From Actinernus sp. WN-2022 (taxonomy: Eukaryota > Cnidaria > Anthozoa > Actiniaria > Actinernidae): DNA of 64,000 nucleotides. A program made the position numbers and the translations under genes. The notes under the pieces are model-generated. The model ran no database searches. It had not been told where the DNA came from and saw only the letters and a program-made list of their open reading frames with translations. Below, piece by piece: positions 17,501-28,951 of this stretch. Each line of letters begins with the position of its first letter. Position 1 is the first letter of the stretch. The stretch covers positions 124,001-188,000 of the forward strand of contig JAOWCC010001593.1 of assembly GCA_030867875.1 (NCBI GenBank). The letters run 5' to 3'.

Positions 17501-18540
17501 CGTATTTTGACTTTCTGCAGTTAAAGTGGCACCAGCTTTCCCTTGACGATTGCCTGTCTTCAACTGTCACGCCAGCTTCAGGAAGTTCCCCATAACCTCT
17601 GGCCGCAAAGAAACTCTTCCAAGATGTCCTGAGATTCCTCTCGTTCATTGAGCTTGAAATGTAACAACCCTTACACAAAGTGATCATGAACCCTATATGA
17701 TTTAAAGCATGATACATAGTAATTCTTCAACAACACCAAAGTGGTCAGATCGGTCATTTTTGTTAATCGTACTTTCGAAACTTCTGTGTGGTAAACTGGA
17801 CATGTGCGAGGTCTATCCAGAAACGTCATAACGCATGTTAAAATAATCTGCACCATAACCTTATAAACTAATGCTAACGGTTCTTGTTAGTCTTCGCACA
17901 TATACTACTTTACTGCTGGATAGTTTAGCTTCAATGTTTGGCATTCAAACAGAAATAAAATCGACCATTATCAGGTTAAAGCTTTAATTCTACATAAAGT
18001 AAATAGTTGATTAGTAAACTGATATTGTCAATTTGAGTGTTGTCTAAATCAGTGCCCTATTTCATTATGACGTCACTTGATAAACAGCCGCCATTGCATT
18101 CTTAATAGACATACGAAATAAAGCTAAGGTCGCTATCCTTCAAATTAGATAATTTTCCCCAATATAATAAGAATTTGTTTATCTCGATAAATTTACTGAA
18201 TTTGGTGGCTTATATCTCTATTTTCTGTTCGTAAAATATGTTTATTCGCGACGTTGTGTTTTAGTAACTCTATTCCCCTCTAAACCATGATGCTTTGCCG
18301 TCAAACGATAGGATTATTATACAAAAACTTCTGACAAATTATACAAAAACTTGCCGACGTTAATTTTTATAAACGTTCATGTTCCCGTTTGAAGCTTATA
18401 AGTGATTTTACCAAATATTTGAACTAAATAAGAAAAAGTTTCATTCACAATTAGGAAGAAAGACCTGGTTGACATCAGACATCCGAAATACTTTACTATT
18501 CAACTATTTAAATTTGATGTAGAATCGATATGGAAGAGAC
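14543..18540. other. AT-rich host DNA without supported genes
   Basis: About 4 kb holding only short ORFs. Between 15,650 and 16,250 two loosely similar blocks each carry AATAAAACA followed by TACTAACAA and, some 90 bp later, a CTTGCAG or TTTGCAG. They look like a degenerate internal duplication with polyadenylation-like and splice-acceptor-like signals. No coding exon can be defended. Confidence 0.3.
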
Positions 18541-18990
18541 CGTCTTTTGACAAAAGGCAATTACGTACCAAAACGCGGTACCTTTTAGGGTGTCGTCTGT
18601 TTATTTGCAAGGAGATAATAGATAAAGGAGATTACAGACCTACTGCTTAATTATATGGTGGTCCCTTTTAGAGTTCATTTTTAGGGTCACGGCCGAGCAC
18701 CCCTGTCAGGTCAGTAGGGGACAAAATTATATACAAAATAAATTTATATACGCTAGCTGTCTCCTTTTAGGCTGTTCAGAAAATGTTTACAAAAAGCACC
18801 GGCAGCGAGACAAAATGAATTTGTTCGCGTTTTGAATAATAAGAGAAAAAATGAGCTCTCGTTGGCATGTGCATATAGATGGATTGCACTCAATCCCCAG
18901 AGATTCAAATGACAAAAGGCATGCATGGCGGCCATATTGGTGTACAGAACAAAAGAAGCTAACGAAGAATCGTACATTATCCGCAATGCA
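18541..18990. mobile_element. MITE-like repeat, family R1, copy 1
   Basis: Closely matches 32,512-33,008 in the same orientation: GTCTTTTGACAAAAGGCAAT at the left and CAATCCCCAGAGATTCAAAT toward the right, ending GAAGAATCGTACATTATCC. This copy lacks an about 55-bp block present in the other. The right-hand segment also occurs, inverted, at 20,265-20,352 and at 43,169-43,260. No transposase gene. Confidence 0.7.
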
Positions 18991-20260
18991 AAAATAAAAA
19001 TCTTAAAAATAATTATGGTACCTCACGACCCAAACACTAGGCCAAGAACATGTATTCAGAATACTCAAAGTAGCACCCAGTAAGAATTCCCGGCCGATAG
19101 AAAACCAATAGAAAACCAATAGGTCGTTTGCACCATCAGTACCCTGGTTCCAGAGGTTTTCTAGAGAGAACAGCAGCGGAGAAAGAGCAGCTCTCGGCTG
19201 GAACCCTGCAGGGTCGGCACTATTACGTCTGTTGACTAAAACTACCATAATTCTTTGCGTATATTATTTTGTTCCTCAAATTTGGACCAGTCTTAGTATT
19301 CTCGTAGTAATTTTTAAATCTGAATAAATATTCGAACATGACATATTCTATTCTGGTAGTTGGAGTCAATGCAAACAATATATCCTTTGTTTTCACGTGA
19401 CGTCATCAAAACCCTAAAATCTAAACTAAACTATAAGTCCTACAAAGCTGTTCTTTGTATATATTCTAGACATCGATAATAGAAGTCTACACATAAATTT
19501 TCAGATCGATAGGGTGTAATGTTCCGGAGTAAATAAATTGACTTATTTTAACCTTCTATTCTGGATCGGACGTCCTTGGGTTTCATGTGACGTCATCAAA
19601 AACCTAAAATATAAACTATAAGTCCTACAAAGCTGTTCTTTGTATATATTTTAGACATCGATAATAAAAATATGCACAGAAAATTTCACATCGATGGGGT
19701 GTATTGTTCCGGAGTAAATAGATTTTGAATTATGACAGAACGACCCAGCGTGTTTTCCGAAGGCATAAAATCCATGTAATTGTGTCAATTTCTTTTTTTA
19801 ACTCGATAAATCTTTAAAAGTTGCATTCAAAGAGTTTTGAAGTGAAACCCAACGATTTTGATGGGAAATTAAGCTTTATTTGTATTTTCGTTTTATGGCC
19901 GCCATGAGTGCGTCCCAGAGATGGCGGCCGCATACAAAGCACTGTAAAATTGTCTTACATTCATTGGCCCACCGGACCGTTAGGAAATAATCTAATGTTC
20001 CAAAATTTGGGTTATCAGTGTATTTTTGGTAGTTCAACAAGCAAAGGACGAAGATTTTATTTTATTTTATCAATAAAACCAAAAAACTACCAATGGTCTT
20101 TTGCATACAGGAATGCAATCACGTGGTTGTACTGGGTGGCAAAAAATCTTAATTCATATATTTAAAGGCACTTGTACGAGCTAGGTTGTGTTATAGACCC
20201 TTTGCAGGTTGTGTTAGACCCTTTGCACGTTACGTCATAGCCGCCATGTTGGTGTACAGT
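18991..20260. repeat. Host DNA with a two-unit ~150-bp repeat at 19,385-19,735
   Basis: TTTCACGTGACGTCATCAAAA at about 19,391 and TTTCATGTGACGTCATCAAAA at about 19,577 start two units that both contain AAGCTGTTCTTTGTATATAT, ACATCGATAATA and TGTTCCGGAGTAAATA. The units are about 186 bp apart with about 90% identity. The rest of the interval shows no supported gene. Confidence 0.65.
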
Positions 20261-20355
20261 TAATAGATTCTTCGTTAGCTTCTTTTGTTCTGTACACCAA
20301 CATGGCCGCCATGCCCTTTGTCATTTGAATCTCTGGGGATTGAGTGCAAACCATC
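20261..20355 (-). mobile_element. Fragment of the R1-related MITE, inverted
   Basis: ATTCTTCGTTAGCTTCTTTT ... CCAACATGGCCGCCATG ... ATTTGAATCTCTGGGGATTG is the reverse complement of the right-hand end of the R1 repeats (18,890-18,985 and 32,925-33,003). Confidence 0.7.
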
Positions 20356-20369
20356 TATTGGGAAAACCA

Positions 20370-20670
20370 GTTTGAGGAGGACATTGGGGGGCTCTCAATA
20401 ACGCAAAAAAAATCCGAGAACACCACATCACCGCATGTAACGTTGACAAAATACCGAGGCACCGCATGCAATGACGCAATATTTGTTTAAGAGTCCCATG
20501 ATTTACATGGATTTGACTTTCAAAATAAACGTTTCACCGAACACCGCAGGTTTGGAAACAGAAAGAACGCACACCGCGGGATTTGAGATCACCGCAATAT
20601 AGGATTTAATTCACCGAAATACCGCACTAAAAACTGACCCACACCGCAAACCCCAATGTCCCCCTCCAGT
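20370..20670. mobile_element. 300-bp MITE with ACCGC-rich interior
   Basis: Inverted ends: GAGGAGGACATTGGGG at the left and CCCCAATGTCCCCCTCC at the right. The interior repeats CACCGCA or close variants many times (20,435-20,650). No ORF. The transposase source is unknown. Confidence 0.65.
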
Positions 20671-23600
20671 TTGTAACCTCCATCTTCAATCGATTGTCTT
20701 TCTTTCTATAAAACAGCGTTTTTAAAGATAGCTTGCCACCCAGCATCCATGGCAACGCCATTCCCATGGGGATCACAAGCTCATTTCATTCGGTCAGCAC
20801 GTGACTGTTTCCTGCAAAAGGCCTCTTTCCTGGTCCTGGGATAGATTCACGAAAGCGAGCTCGGTCGGTCCGAGATGCAAAATGTACCGGATTTTTTTGT
20901 GCTATTCCCCGCATTTTAAATTTCTTAAACAAGGACTCTACCAGGTTGAAGACACCTTCATTGTCAATCAGCCTGACCATAATACAAATATACACGTGTA
21001 TCATTTTTTGTGTCTATGAGGTAGACACGCGGCCAACTGTCAAAACTTCAAGGCCTAATAAACTGCTATAGAACTCCCCAAATCGCCCCAAAACCACTCA
21101 CACAACTTCATTAAAGTGTATATGAATTTAAAAAAACTCCCAATTTGCCAAACTATCTTTAACTAAGATAAAAAAAAAAATTCCTTGTCGAAAGTTTACG
21201 CTATCCCACTTTTAGCCCGTAACGTTCTGACTAAATGATGCGACAATTTTGGTTCAAACGCGTCACGGAAAACTGTTTTGCCGCGATTTCTTGTTCTTTC
21301 CAAAAACTCTTTTGGGATTACATAACTGTAAATAAGTTTCTCTTAAAATATAAAATAAATAAATTTTCAATTCATATGCACTTTAAGTATCAATCTTTTA
21401 TTATTGAAGATTTATTTCGTAGGAATCGGAAAAGAGAATTCACAAGGAGAAATTATATAAACTCTTCCGAGATCGCTTATGAAACATACCACAAGTAATC
21501 CAACAGACTAATAAGCGGGAAATATATGTCGAGTCTGGGCTGCCTGTGGCGTTATGGTTAATGAATCTTCTCTGTAATCAGTTCTAAAATGTTTTATATA
21601 TTTTTTTTCTGTTTTTGACGAGTTTCACACGTGTGAATTTCAGTTACAGGGGTGAACATACTAATAAATGTTTCACTAATATTTTTTGTTGAAGATGTCA
21701 TACATAAATAAATAACGTAACGGAGCAACTAGTTTTTCCTGCCGTTTAGTTCTTCTCGGCTTATTTTAATTCAGCAATTTAGTATTCTAACAGGAGAACA
21801 CTTGCTTGACTGTTCTGAATTTGAATTTCAACGGTGTTTCGAATCCCAACGGGTCGGGCGAGAAGGGGAAGCGCCTTTTCCTTTATTAGTGCGGGTCCTC
21901 GAGGTTTAAAACAAATGCTAAGGGAGATTTATAAAAACAACTAGACTCATTGACTATTCTGAATTATGTTCTTGGCAGCAAATAAACAGTTTAACATAAA
22001 TGTAAGCTTTTCATCCTAGATTTAAAACAGAACCGTGAAAACTGAATTTGTGTTCCGTCAGAGCAGCGAGTTCTCATACTAGTGTAGTTGTTCTATACTT
22101 ACTTGTAATTAAACTTACCGCTCTTCTTGTGTGGGTTGTCTCTCCATTCAGATTAACAGCCCAGCTGGCTCGCTTCGTGGAAGCCGGTCTAATTGCTCCA
22201 CTCTCCTCGTGGCTTTCTGCAGCCGGTACGTAGAGTTTTCTGCTGCTTTGCAACTAAAGCAAAATAGTATAAGAATAAAAACAACGAGACCAGAACGTAC
22301 TGGCTCTATTTTGCGAGATTCTTAATAAGAGAGAAGAGGATATGATTTCACGTCACGGGTAACTCGTAACAGTCTTCAAAGACTGTAAACCTTGACGCCG
22401 ACAGGAGGCAGACGTTCTAATAGAGAAGAGGTGAAGGGCTAGCTGAACCATTCGCAGCTCAGTAGAGAACAAGACTGACCCATCCAAACTATGTCTATGG
22501 CGTCAATAAGTTCGAAGCAAGAGAATTCTCGAGGCCGAAACACAGCCTATAAATGCGAAGATATTTTATTCTACCAAAACACAAACGAACAATATATCGT
22601 GAAAAATATACGTATTAAAATGAAAATTATGCGTTCTTCTCAAATTATCCAAGACATAATGAAATTATACGAGTCTACAACACCTACTTTTAGTGCTTGA
22701 GGTCCAAAAAAAGTTCAATTTTCTGGGGCCAAAATGAATGTGTTAAATCTTCAAGAGCGAGCTTTGAATAGTAGAAGTACCGTCAGTCCCGCTTCATTTG
22801 CCAAGGCTTGCTTCGCTGAAAAGAAGAATACAAGTCGTTAAAATATGGCTTGAAGGGAGGCATTTTGAGCTTAGAATTTCAATCTTCTTACCTTCGGCTT
22901 TCAGGACTTGCTTCGAATAACGTGTCGAACTGTGTGCTGCATATATCACCAACTTAATACACGTGAGCTCGAAGTTATAACCCAACCAAGTACAATCCTA
23001 ATTTTAAACTAATTGTTTTGAATTGAAGCGGGAAGAAAATCCTGCGATGGAATGTTGTTATGAATTATTCATCAGTTATGATAATAACATAGCCAATCCC
23101 GGCAATGATGGGCAGCGGTGTTATCCATACGCGCATGCACAAGAAACACTTGGGTCGGGAGGAACTTCTCGAAACGAGCGATAGTATTGGCCTACCCAAC
23201 AATAGAAAACATCATAACCTTTTGAAAGTGCAGTACAAAAACAATAGAAGTATAATATGATGGGTGTAATCAGAATACAGCCTCGAGAGGTTCCGTGCTA
23301 CTCGAAACACTATTAATACAATAATATTGACGTCAATCCCAACTAAACCCCTTTTTTATTATTTCCAGTTGTAATGCCTACAACGTGTTATAAGGCTATA
23401 GCTGTCATACATTCGGTAGTAGTTATGTAGGAATTCGTTTAATGCCATAATTTTTATAATAATTCTAGCTATAGTAGTTCTCATAGTATAGTACTTAGTT
23501 TTTATAGTAGTTAATTATATTCAGTTATTATTATCATTTAGAGTTGTACACAATTTGTAATAGTTACGCAATTCAGTTTTCTTACTGCGAAGTGACTCAA

Positions 23601-24335
23601 ATAAACCAGTCTATCTATTTATCTATCTAATAGCCTACTAATACAATACTACTACTAATGCAATAATAGATTGTATAGTTTCTATTTTATTTTTATATGG
23701 ATTGTAATTTTTTATCGTTTTATGGCCCTGGACTCGATACGTAAGCGTTTTCCAGTAATAAATGTAGATGTGGATGTAGATGTAGCCGTTAGAAAAATAA
23801 ACGATGCACACAAAAATAAAAAATCGATTAGACGGATACCCCACACGCACCCAGAGATCTATCACTACCGAAGTGGATGCACTGCGTACGGCCTGGATAG
23901 CCTTCCACGTTTGACCACAATATGGGACACAGTCGGTTCTCTCCCTCAGTGGCACCACGGCGGGGACACGTCAACCCCAACCCATGTCGCCTCAGACAAA
24001 GTGACATTGAGCGAGGAGAAAACATACAACTCCGCCGGCGCCACCAAGGAAGAGTACAACCGTTCCCAAATACTAGAAAATTGTCAATAACTTAAACGTT
24101 ACAAAAACTCTGAAATTAGCTGACAGAGGGAGGATTAACCGCTGTAGCAGGTAAATTATTTCATATGGGAATAGTACGAACAAAAAAGGAGTATTTGTAG
24201 GGAAATGATTAAATTTCCCAGCAGATCTATAGTCATCCATTGTATCTATACAAACGCGCCCCACTCCGGTGGTGGTGGTGGTGGGGGGTTCTATGAATAA
24301 CTACACATTTTATATCGTTTAGGTTTTGGTAGCTA
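20671..24335. other. Host DNA without supported genes
   Basis: Short ORFs only. At 21,531-21,551 the sequence CTGGGCTGCCTGTGGCG is a partial copy of the hairpin block described at 53,545. A simple GATGTGGATGTAGATGTAG run lies near 23,767, and a GGTGGTGGTGGT run near 24,270. The ORF at 23,671-24,090 (139 aa) has no recognisable feature and low-complexity Asp/Val and is not called. Confidence 0.3.
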
Positions 24336-24339
24336 CTGG

Positions 24340-24763
24340 ATTGAACAAGAACATATAGAACTTTTAAGACTATTTATGAGATGGGTAAGTACTACCTCAC
24401 TCAGGTAACAAACATTAAACAGAATATACCTTACAAAGCTTCGAATAAGTAACCACTCTTTACAAATAGAAAAGGCAGACATGCCAGGTCTTATGTAAAA
24501 CCTGAAGACAGAATCTGCCCCACTTGTTTCAAGGAAGTAGAAGATGAATTGCACTTAGTATATCAAAATGCTCAACATATGCAGACCGTAAGAAAAGAAT
24601 TTAAGAGCTCCTTAGAGCAAACGTTGAATCTAAGTGCACACCATATAACAGATAACAATTTATTTCTTATGAACATAAATCCCCCAAGCAAAATCTCAAA
24701 AATTGCAGCAAAATATAGAACTGCTTTTGCATACGATCTAACACGTCTGTCGATCAGCCAATA
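24340..24763 (+). pseudogene. Decayed C-terminal fragment of a reverse-transcriptase-type element
   Basis: Around 24,490-24,560 a broken frame reads 'KPEDRICPTCFKEVEDELH', the Cys-x2-Cys...His pattern of the zinc-finger-like tail common after non-LTR reverse transcriptases in animals. It is followed by an about 70-aa frame ending at 24,763. Upstream stops and frame changes show decay. No reverse-transcriptase core remains. Confidence 0.45.
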
Positions 24764-25076
24764 GCCAAAGTACTGAATGCCTTGAAGTTGCTAGTATGAC
24801 ATTTTTTCAACTGTGTTCTTTTACTTCAGTTGATTGTTATTAGCAATTAGTCCAATGCACATCTTTCAGTACGAGGAACTAATAAAGAAGTTGTTGTTGT
24901 TGACCGGGATGTTCATCATGCCGCCCGCTTTAGGTGTTAAAATGCGTAGTTTAGTCACTTAGGATATTCAGTTTGAAACGTCCACAGTTGGGGTTCTCGT
25001 GCATGGTACCTTTTAAGGTATTTAAAGTAAGATTATAAAGAACTACTTGTCAAAAAAATACGTTTTTATCGTTTTT

Positions 25077-26694
25077 GATCTCTTGGCCTGGCTCGCGTCT
25101 TGATATTTTCACAGTCAATTCCACTTGGATCAACTCAGTTAATTTTGTGTCTTGAGATTGTACCTCTTAAGGGTAAAAACAATTTGAGCCACGTGGCACA
25201 GAACGAGATTCCTGCCATTTTTATATGGGGTCCCCTCCGATTCTAGCGCACTGGAAATGGACGAACTCGTGATCAGCTAAGTTACATGCCAATAGACATA
25301 CTAAAGATAGCCTTTAATTGTCAGTTGCTCATGCACTAATGAAGAAGAACACGGAAGTCAGTCAGAAAACTTACAAATTAAAAGTGACCACAAGACAAGG
25401 CTAATATTTGTGCTGGTGCTGAAACCAATGGAATGTTCCGAAATACGACAATTATTTACCTGAAATGATTTTTTGTGTTCTTTTCCTCAAGGACAAAGTA
25501 AACACCCCATTTTTTTAACAGCTCCATGACTGTTGTTAATCCTAACAGTGGAATACTAGTTTTTACAGTATTTTTTTTTGTGAGAAAGCTAAACGGCACT
25601 TTAGCCACAGGCAGCCCAAGCTCGATATTTGTGCATGTTTTTTAGAAGAATTGTATTGTTGATACTGTAATTAATTAGAACTGAAGAAATCTTGGAAATA
25701 AAGTTTAAATTTCTTACATGGACTACTGTTGATTGGTTTTTATCATTGGGACGAAGTTTCAGCGTCATTGGAGTTTAGTATTTCTAATTCACTACCCAAC
25801 AGAGAGCATAATTTATACACTCTATATACTGTGCTCTAACTTCTCGCGTTCTTCTCTTGAGTAAACGGGATATCTGTTACCCAGAGTAGGTGTAACTCGA
25901 ACTCTTAACTCGAGATCCTGAGTGATTCAAAAGATCAGTCCTCAAGCCGGCCTTCATCGATTGTCTCGATTGAACAACCTCAGGTTCACAGTTTTGTCGT
26001 CCACTTGAAGTTTTATAAAATTACAAGTTGTATATAAATGCAGAAGTTTAAAAAATGTTACAAGTTTTATATAAAACGTTACAAATGTCAGAAAATGACA
26101 ACCTATACATAAATAGCGACAAGTTATAAAAAAATGCACGTAGTTGAAACGTCAGCTACGACTCGCTAACATTATCAGTTGTTAGAGTGCCGTTTAGCTT
26201 CCTCGCCAAAAAATACTGTAAAAACCCTGTAAAAACTAGCGTAACTGTATTCCAGCCGTCGGAAGCTGTTGATTAGAAATAGGGTGTTTTCTTTGTCCTT
26301 GAGGAAAAGAACGGAACAAATTATTTCAGTTAAATAATTGTCGTTTTCCTGTTGCGTATTTCTACATCCCATTGGTTTCAGCACAAATATTAGCCTTGCA
26401 TGTCTTGTGGTCACTTTTGTTAGTTTTCTCACTGACTTCCGCGTTCTTCTTCCTTTGTGCACGAGAAGCTGACAATTATAGGCTATCTTTAGTCTGTCTA
26501 GTGGCATGTAACTTCGCTGTAGTGCGCTAGATCCCCGTGAGGGGACTCATAAAAATGGCAGAATCTCGTTCTGTGGTCGTGGCTCAAATTGTTTTACGCC
26601 TAAGAGGTACAATCTCAAAACACAAAATTAACTGAGTTGATCCAAGTGGAATTGACTGTGAAAATATCAAGATGCGAAGCCAGGCCAAGGGATC
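25077..26694. mobile_element. Foldback transposon with ~500-bp inverted arms
   Basis: The left arm (about 25,077-25,610) begins GATCTCTTGGCCTGGCTCGCG. The right arm (about 26,170-26,694) ends with the near reverse complement GCGAAGCCAGGCCAAGGGATC. Matching internal blocks include CTTGATATTTTCACAGTCAATTCCACTTGG and the run around GTGACCACAAGACA. The interior (about 25,610-26,170) has no long ORF. A diverged second copy spans about 42,245-43,440. The left arm ends in a partial hairpin block (CCACAGGCAGCCC, about 25,604). Confidence 0.75.
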
Positions 26695-26696
26695 TA

Positions 26697-26915
26697 CGCG
26701 ATTCTAAAGCGACGTTGAATCAAGCACCGCTCTTTTCATGTGAACTAAATGCATGAATTATGCGATCTTGAAATTTAATTTCGCGCTAAAGCTAAAATAT
26801 AAAGACCAGATTCCCTGTTCGCGCAACACTCGGTTCAACGAATTACGTTCGCTGTCTGAAACTCAGTCGCTCCGATGTAGAAATTAAAGGTATTAAGTTC
26901 GGCGCATGAAATGTT
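26697..26915. repeat. Direct repeat shared with 40,548-40,748
   Basis: Both copies run CGATTCT..AGCG, CTCTTTTCATGTGAACTAAA, GCGCTAAAGCTAAAAT, TTCCCTGTTCGCGCAACA, CGGTTCAACGAATTACGTTC. They look like the interior of a MITE with TTCGGCGCATGAAA-type ends, also seen at 31,831-31,955. Confidence 0.65.
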
Positions 26916-26938
26916 CGGCCGTCTTGTCCTGGCCTACA

Positions 26939-27143
26939 AGTCGATAATAGACTGTGAGCAGTCCTTCCTTTTCCCTCCATTGATAGTGAGTTTGCGAGCG
27001 AAGTGAAGAATATTATTGGATGCGTGCGAGCGGAAGATTCTTCCGCTCGCTTAACTCACACGCATCCAATATTCTTCACTTCGCTCGCAAACTCACTGTC
27101 AATTGAGGGAAAAGGAAGGACTGCTCGCAGTCTAGTCGATAAT
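26939..27143. repeat. 205-bp palindrome (foldback MITE)
   Basis: The arms of about 95 bp pair around 27,040: GAGCAGTCCTTCCTTTTCCC at the left and GGGAAAAGGAAGGACTGCTC at the right, then GAGTTTGCGAGCGAAGTGAAG with CTTCACTTCGCTCGCAAACTC. Identity is above 90%. Confidence 0.8.
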
Positions 27144-27378
27144 GGCATGAGAAGTGCCGTTAAAATCGATTTTAAGCTGATGTGTGTAAGCTTTTGTCGC
27201 TCTATAGCCCATCGTCAGAGCGAATGTTTATTTTGTCTTCAAAAACTCATGAATTAATTGTTTGAATGTCTAGTATTGCGTTTTGAGTCGGATGCAGTCT
27301 GTTTCCAAAAGTTTGAAACCATTAAAGTTCAGTTCCGAATTTTAAAAAATATATATATATACTTTACTGATTAACCGC

Positions 27379-27480
27379 CTCCCGGTTAGCTCAGTGGTTA
27401 AGCGCCGGTGTGATATCATTGGATGAGATAACGCGACTAAAGGCCTACTAGTGGTGCATTACACGGGTCAGATCTGAAAA
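27379..27480 (+). mobile_element. tRNA-derived SINE-like head
   Basis: CCCGGTTAGCTCAGTGGTTAAGCGCC is a good tRNA D-arm/A-box match (GTTAGCTCAGTGG). A clear B box at tRNA distance is lacking, so it is a SINE relic rather than a tRNA gene. Confidence 0.45.
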
Positions 27481-27714
27481 AGGATATGCGGACAATCATA
27501 ATTATATTTTGGTCTCAAATAGGTTCAAGAATTTGAGACTCAGGCATCGCCCAACACCCACAACTGTTCCGGTACTTGTTGTAGAGATCTGAGAAGGGGT
27601 CCGGCTAGATTTTCTCTTTGTTCTCAAGATTTTCCACGACGGATGAACCACTCTGTTTCTACATACACTCAGCGATTATAAACTCTGATTTAGAGAACGC
27701 TTAAGGAAACGTCA

Positions 27715-28170
27715 CTGATAAACTAAATGCATATTATCTTTACTATTTGAATGTTTAACCTTACGTAATAACATTGCTTTATCGGACTGAGCTTTAGATC
27801 GATATACCTCTCAAATACTGATAAATTCCTTGTGCACGCCATGGACTACCTATATACCACGGCAATTTTGTTATTTACAATACGACATGCAGCTAAACCA
27901 CAACAGTAACGATGGTATGTTTCCAATATTCGAGCAGTGACTGTAGAGAGTCACCAAAATGGAACGTAATTATGTTTTACTCCATAGCTTTATTTGAAGC
28001 GACTACTGCAGATAGAATACGGATTGGGCTTCCTGTGTCGCGCATACAAGGCGATCAAGGGATTGGGAATGAGGAAGAGGGGGAGGGGAGACTAGTGAAG
28101 AGCTTCTTCAGGTCAAAACAAGACAGCGTCTTCTATTACAGGAAGTTAGTCTTTATGACTTTTTAGAATC
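27715..28170. repeat. ~450-bp dispersed repeat, copy 1 (copy 2 at 39,080-39,575)
   Basis: Shared blocks, same orientation: TTACTATTTGAATGTTTAACCTTA, TTTATCGGACTGAGCTTTAGAT, TAAACCACAACAGTAACGATGG, GAGAGTCACCAAAATGGAACGTAATTATG and GTCGCGCATACAAGGCGATCAAGGGATTGGGAA. The ORFs inside are short and not conserved in frame between copies, so it is probably a transposon or a duplicated promoter-like segment. Confidence 0.7.
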
Positions 28171-28249
28171 ATCCATATTTATTTTTCACAAATACACGAA
28201 CAAATTCACACAATATTTATTTTGCATACATAACGAAAAAACGACGAAA

Positions 28250-28470
28250 CAACTTTTGTTTTAACGACAGCCATGACAAACAGCATCACAGAAAGATGTC
28301 GTATCGCTTTGTTAAAATGTTTACACACGAAAACACCGCGATCGCACATCACTTCCTGAACATGCAAATTAGTTGTTATAAATATACCTCTTCTCGCAAC
28401 AATGTTTTATCAGTTTTTTAACTACAATCGCCGAAACCAAAGCTCCCTTGAACTAAACCTTTATTGAACC
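28250..28470 (+). promoter_or_regulatory. Promoter copy of the cationic EF-hand peptide family
   Basis: CAAATTAGTTGTTATAAATATACCTC at about 28,368 contains a TATAAAT box. The same block occurs at 45,121 (TATGAAT) and 46,684 (TATAAAT), upstream of related first exons. The sequence between box and ATG is also related (AACA(A/C)TG ... TCATCAGTTT, then TTATTGAACCGT.CTGTACA). Confidence 0.6.
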
Positions 28471-28488
28471 GTACTGTACAAGACTGAG

Positions 28489-28587
28489 ATGAGGAAACTC
28501 ACACTTCTACTGATTTTCCTGGTGGTACTCCTTGTCATTCCTGACGAGAGTGAAGGTTGGTTCGGCAGGCGCCGACGCCGACGCTGA
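28489..28587 (+). pseudogene. Truncated first exon of a cationic EF-hand peptide paralogue
   Basis: The ATG opens a 32-residue frame: a signal peptide with 'VVLLVIPDESEG', nearly the same as the complete gene at 46,826, then an Arg run (GRRRRRR) and an immediate TGA. Past the stop, sequence up to CAGGTCAGTAAA (about 28,650) still resembles the exon-1 end and splice donor of the intact gene. The cysteine-rich part is deleted. Exons 2-3 do not follow on this strand; related exons 3 and 2 lie inverted at 31,498-32,240. Confidence 0.65.
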
Positions 28588-28951
28588 ATTCCTCCCATTC
28601 CTTATCCATATGGGAGACGTGACGCTCCTGAGCCACGCATTCAGGTCAGTAAATTGTGCTTAGAAAACGGTAGTCAAGAACTCTCTATCCGTAGGTCTGT
28701 GATATCGTACTCAGCAACAGTGACTCTCGTTTCTATTGCCTAAAAAAACCGTGCGGCAACAAAAACACATACGAATCCTTGTGTGTTGTGTGCTGACTGA
28801 AGGCCGCACGGCACCGTTTATTTAACAGAGCATGCAAAACAATAAACTAAAAGGATATATAATCAATATAGTTGTAAAATAATTTAGAAGGGAAACTGTG
28901 TATAGAGTATCCATAGGATAAAAAAAACCCACTACGCTCTTTGTAGATCAG

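Noticed and set aside
23671..24090. 139-aa ORF as a gene
   Set aside because: Low-complexity start (repeated GATGTA) and no recognisable domain; no splice or promoter support.
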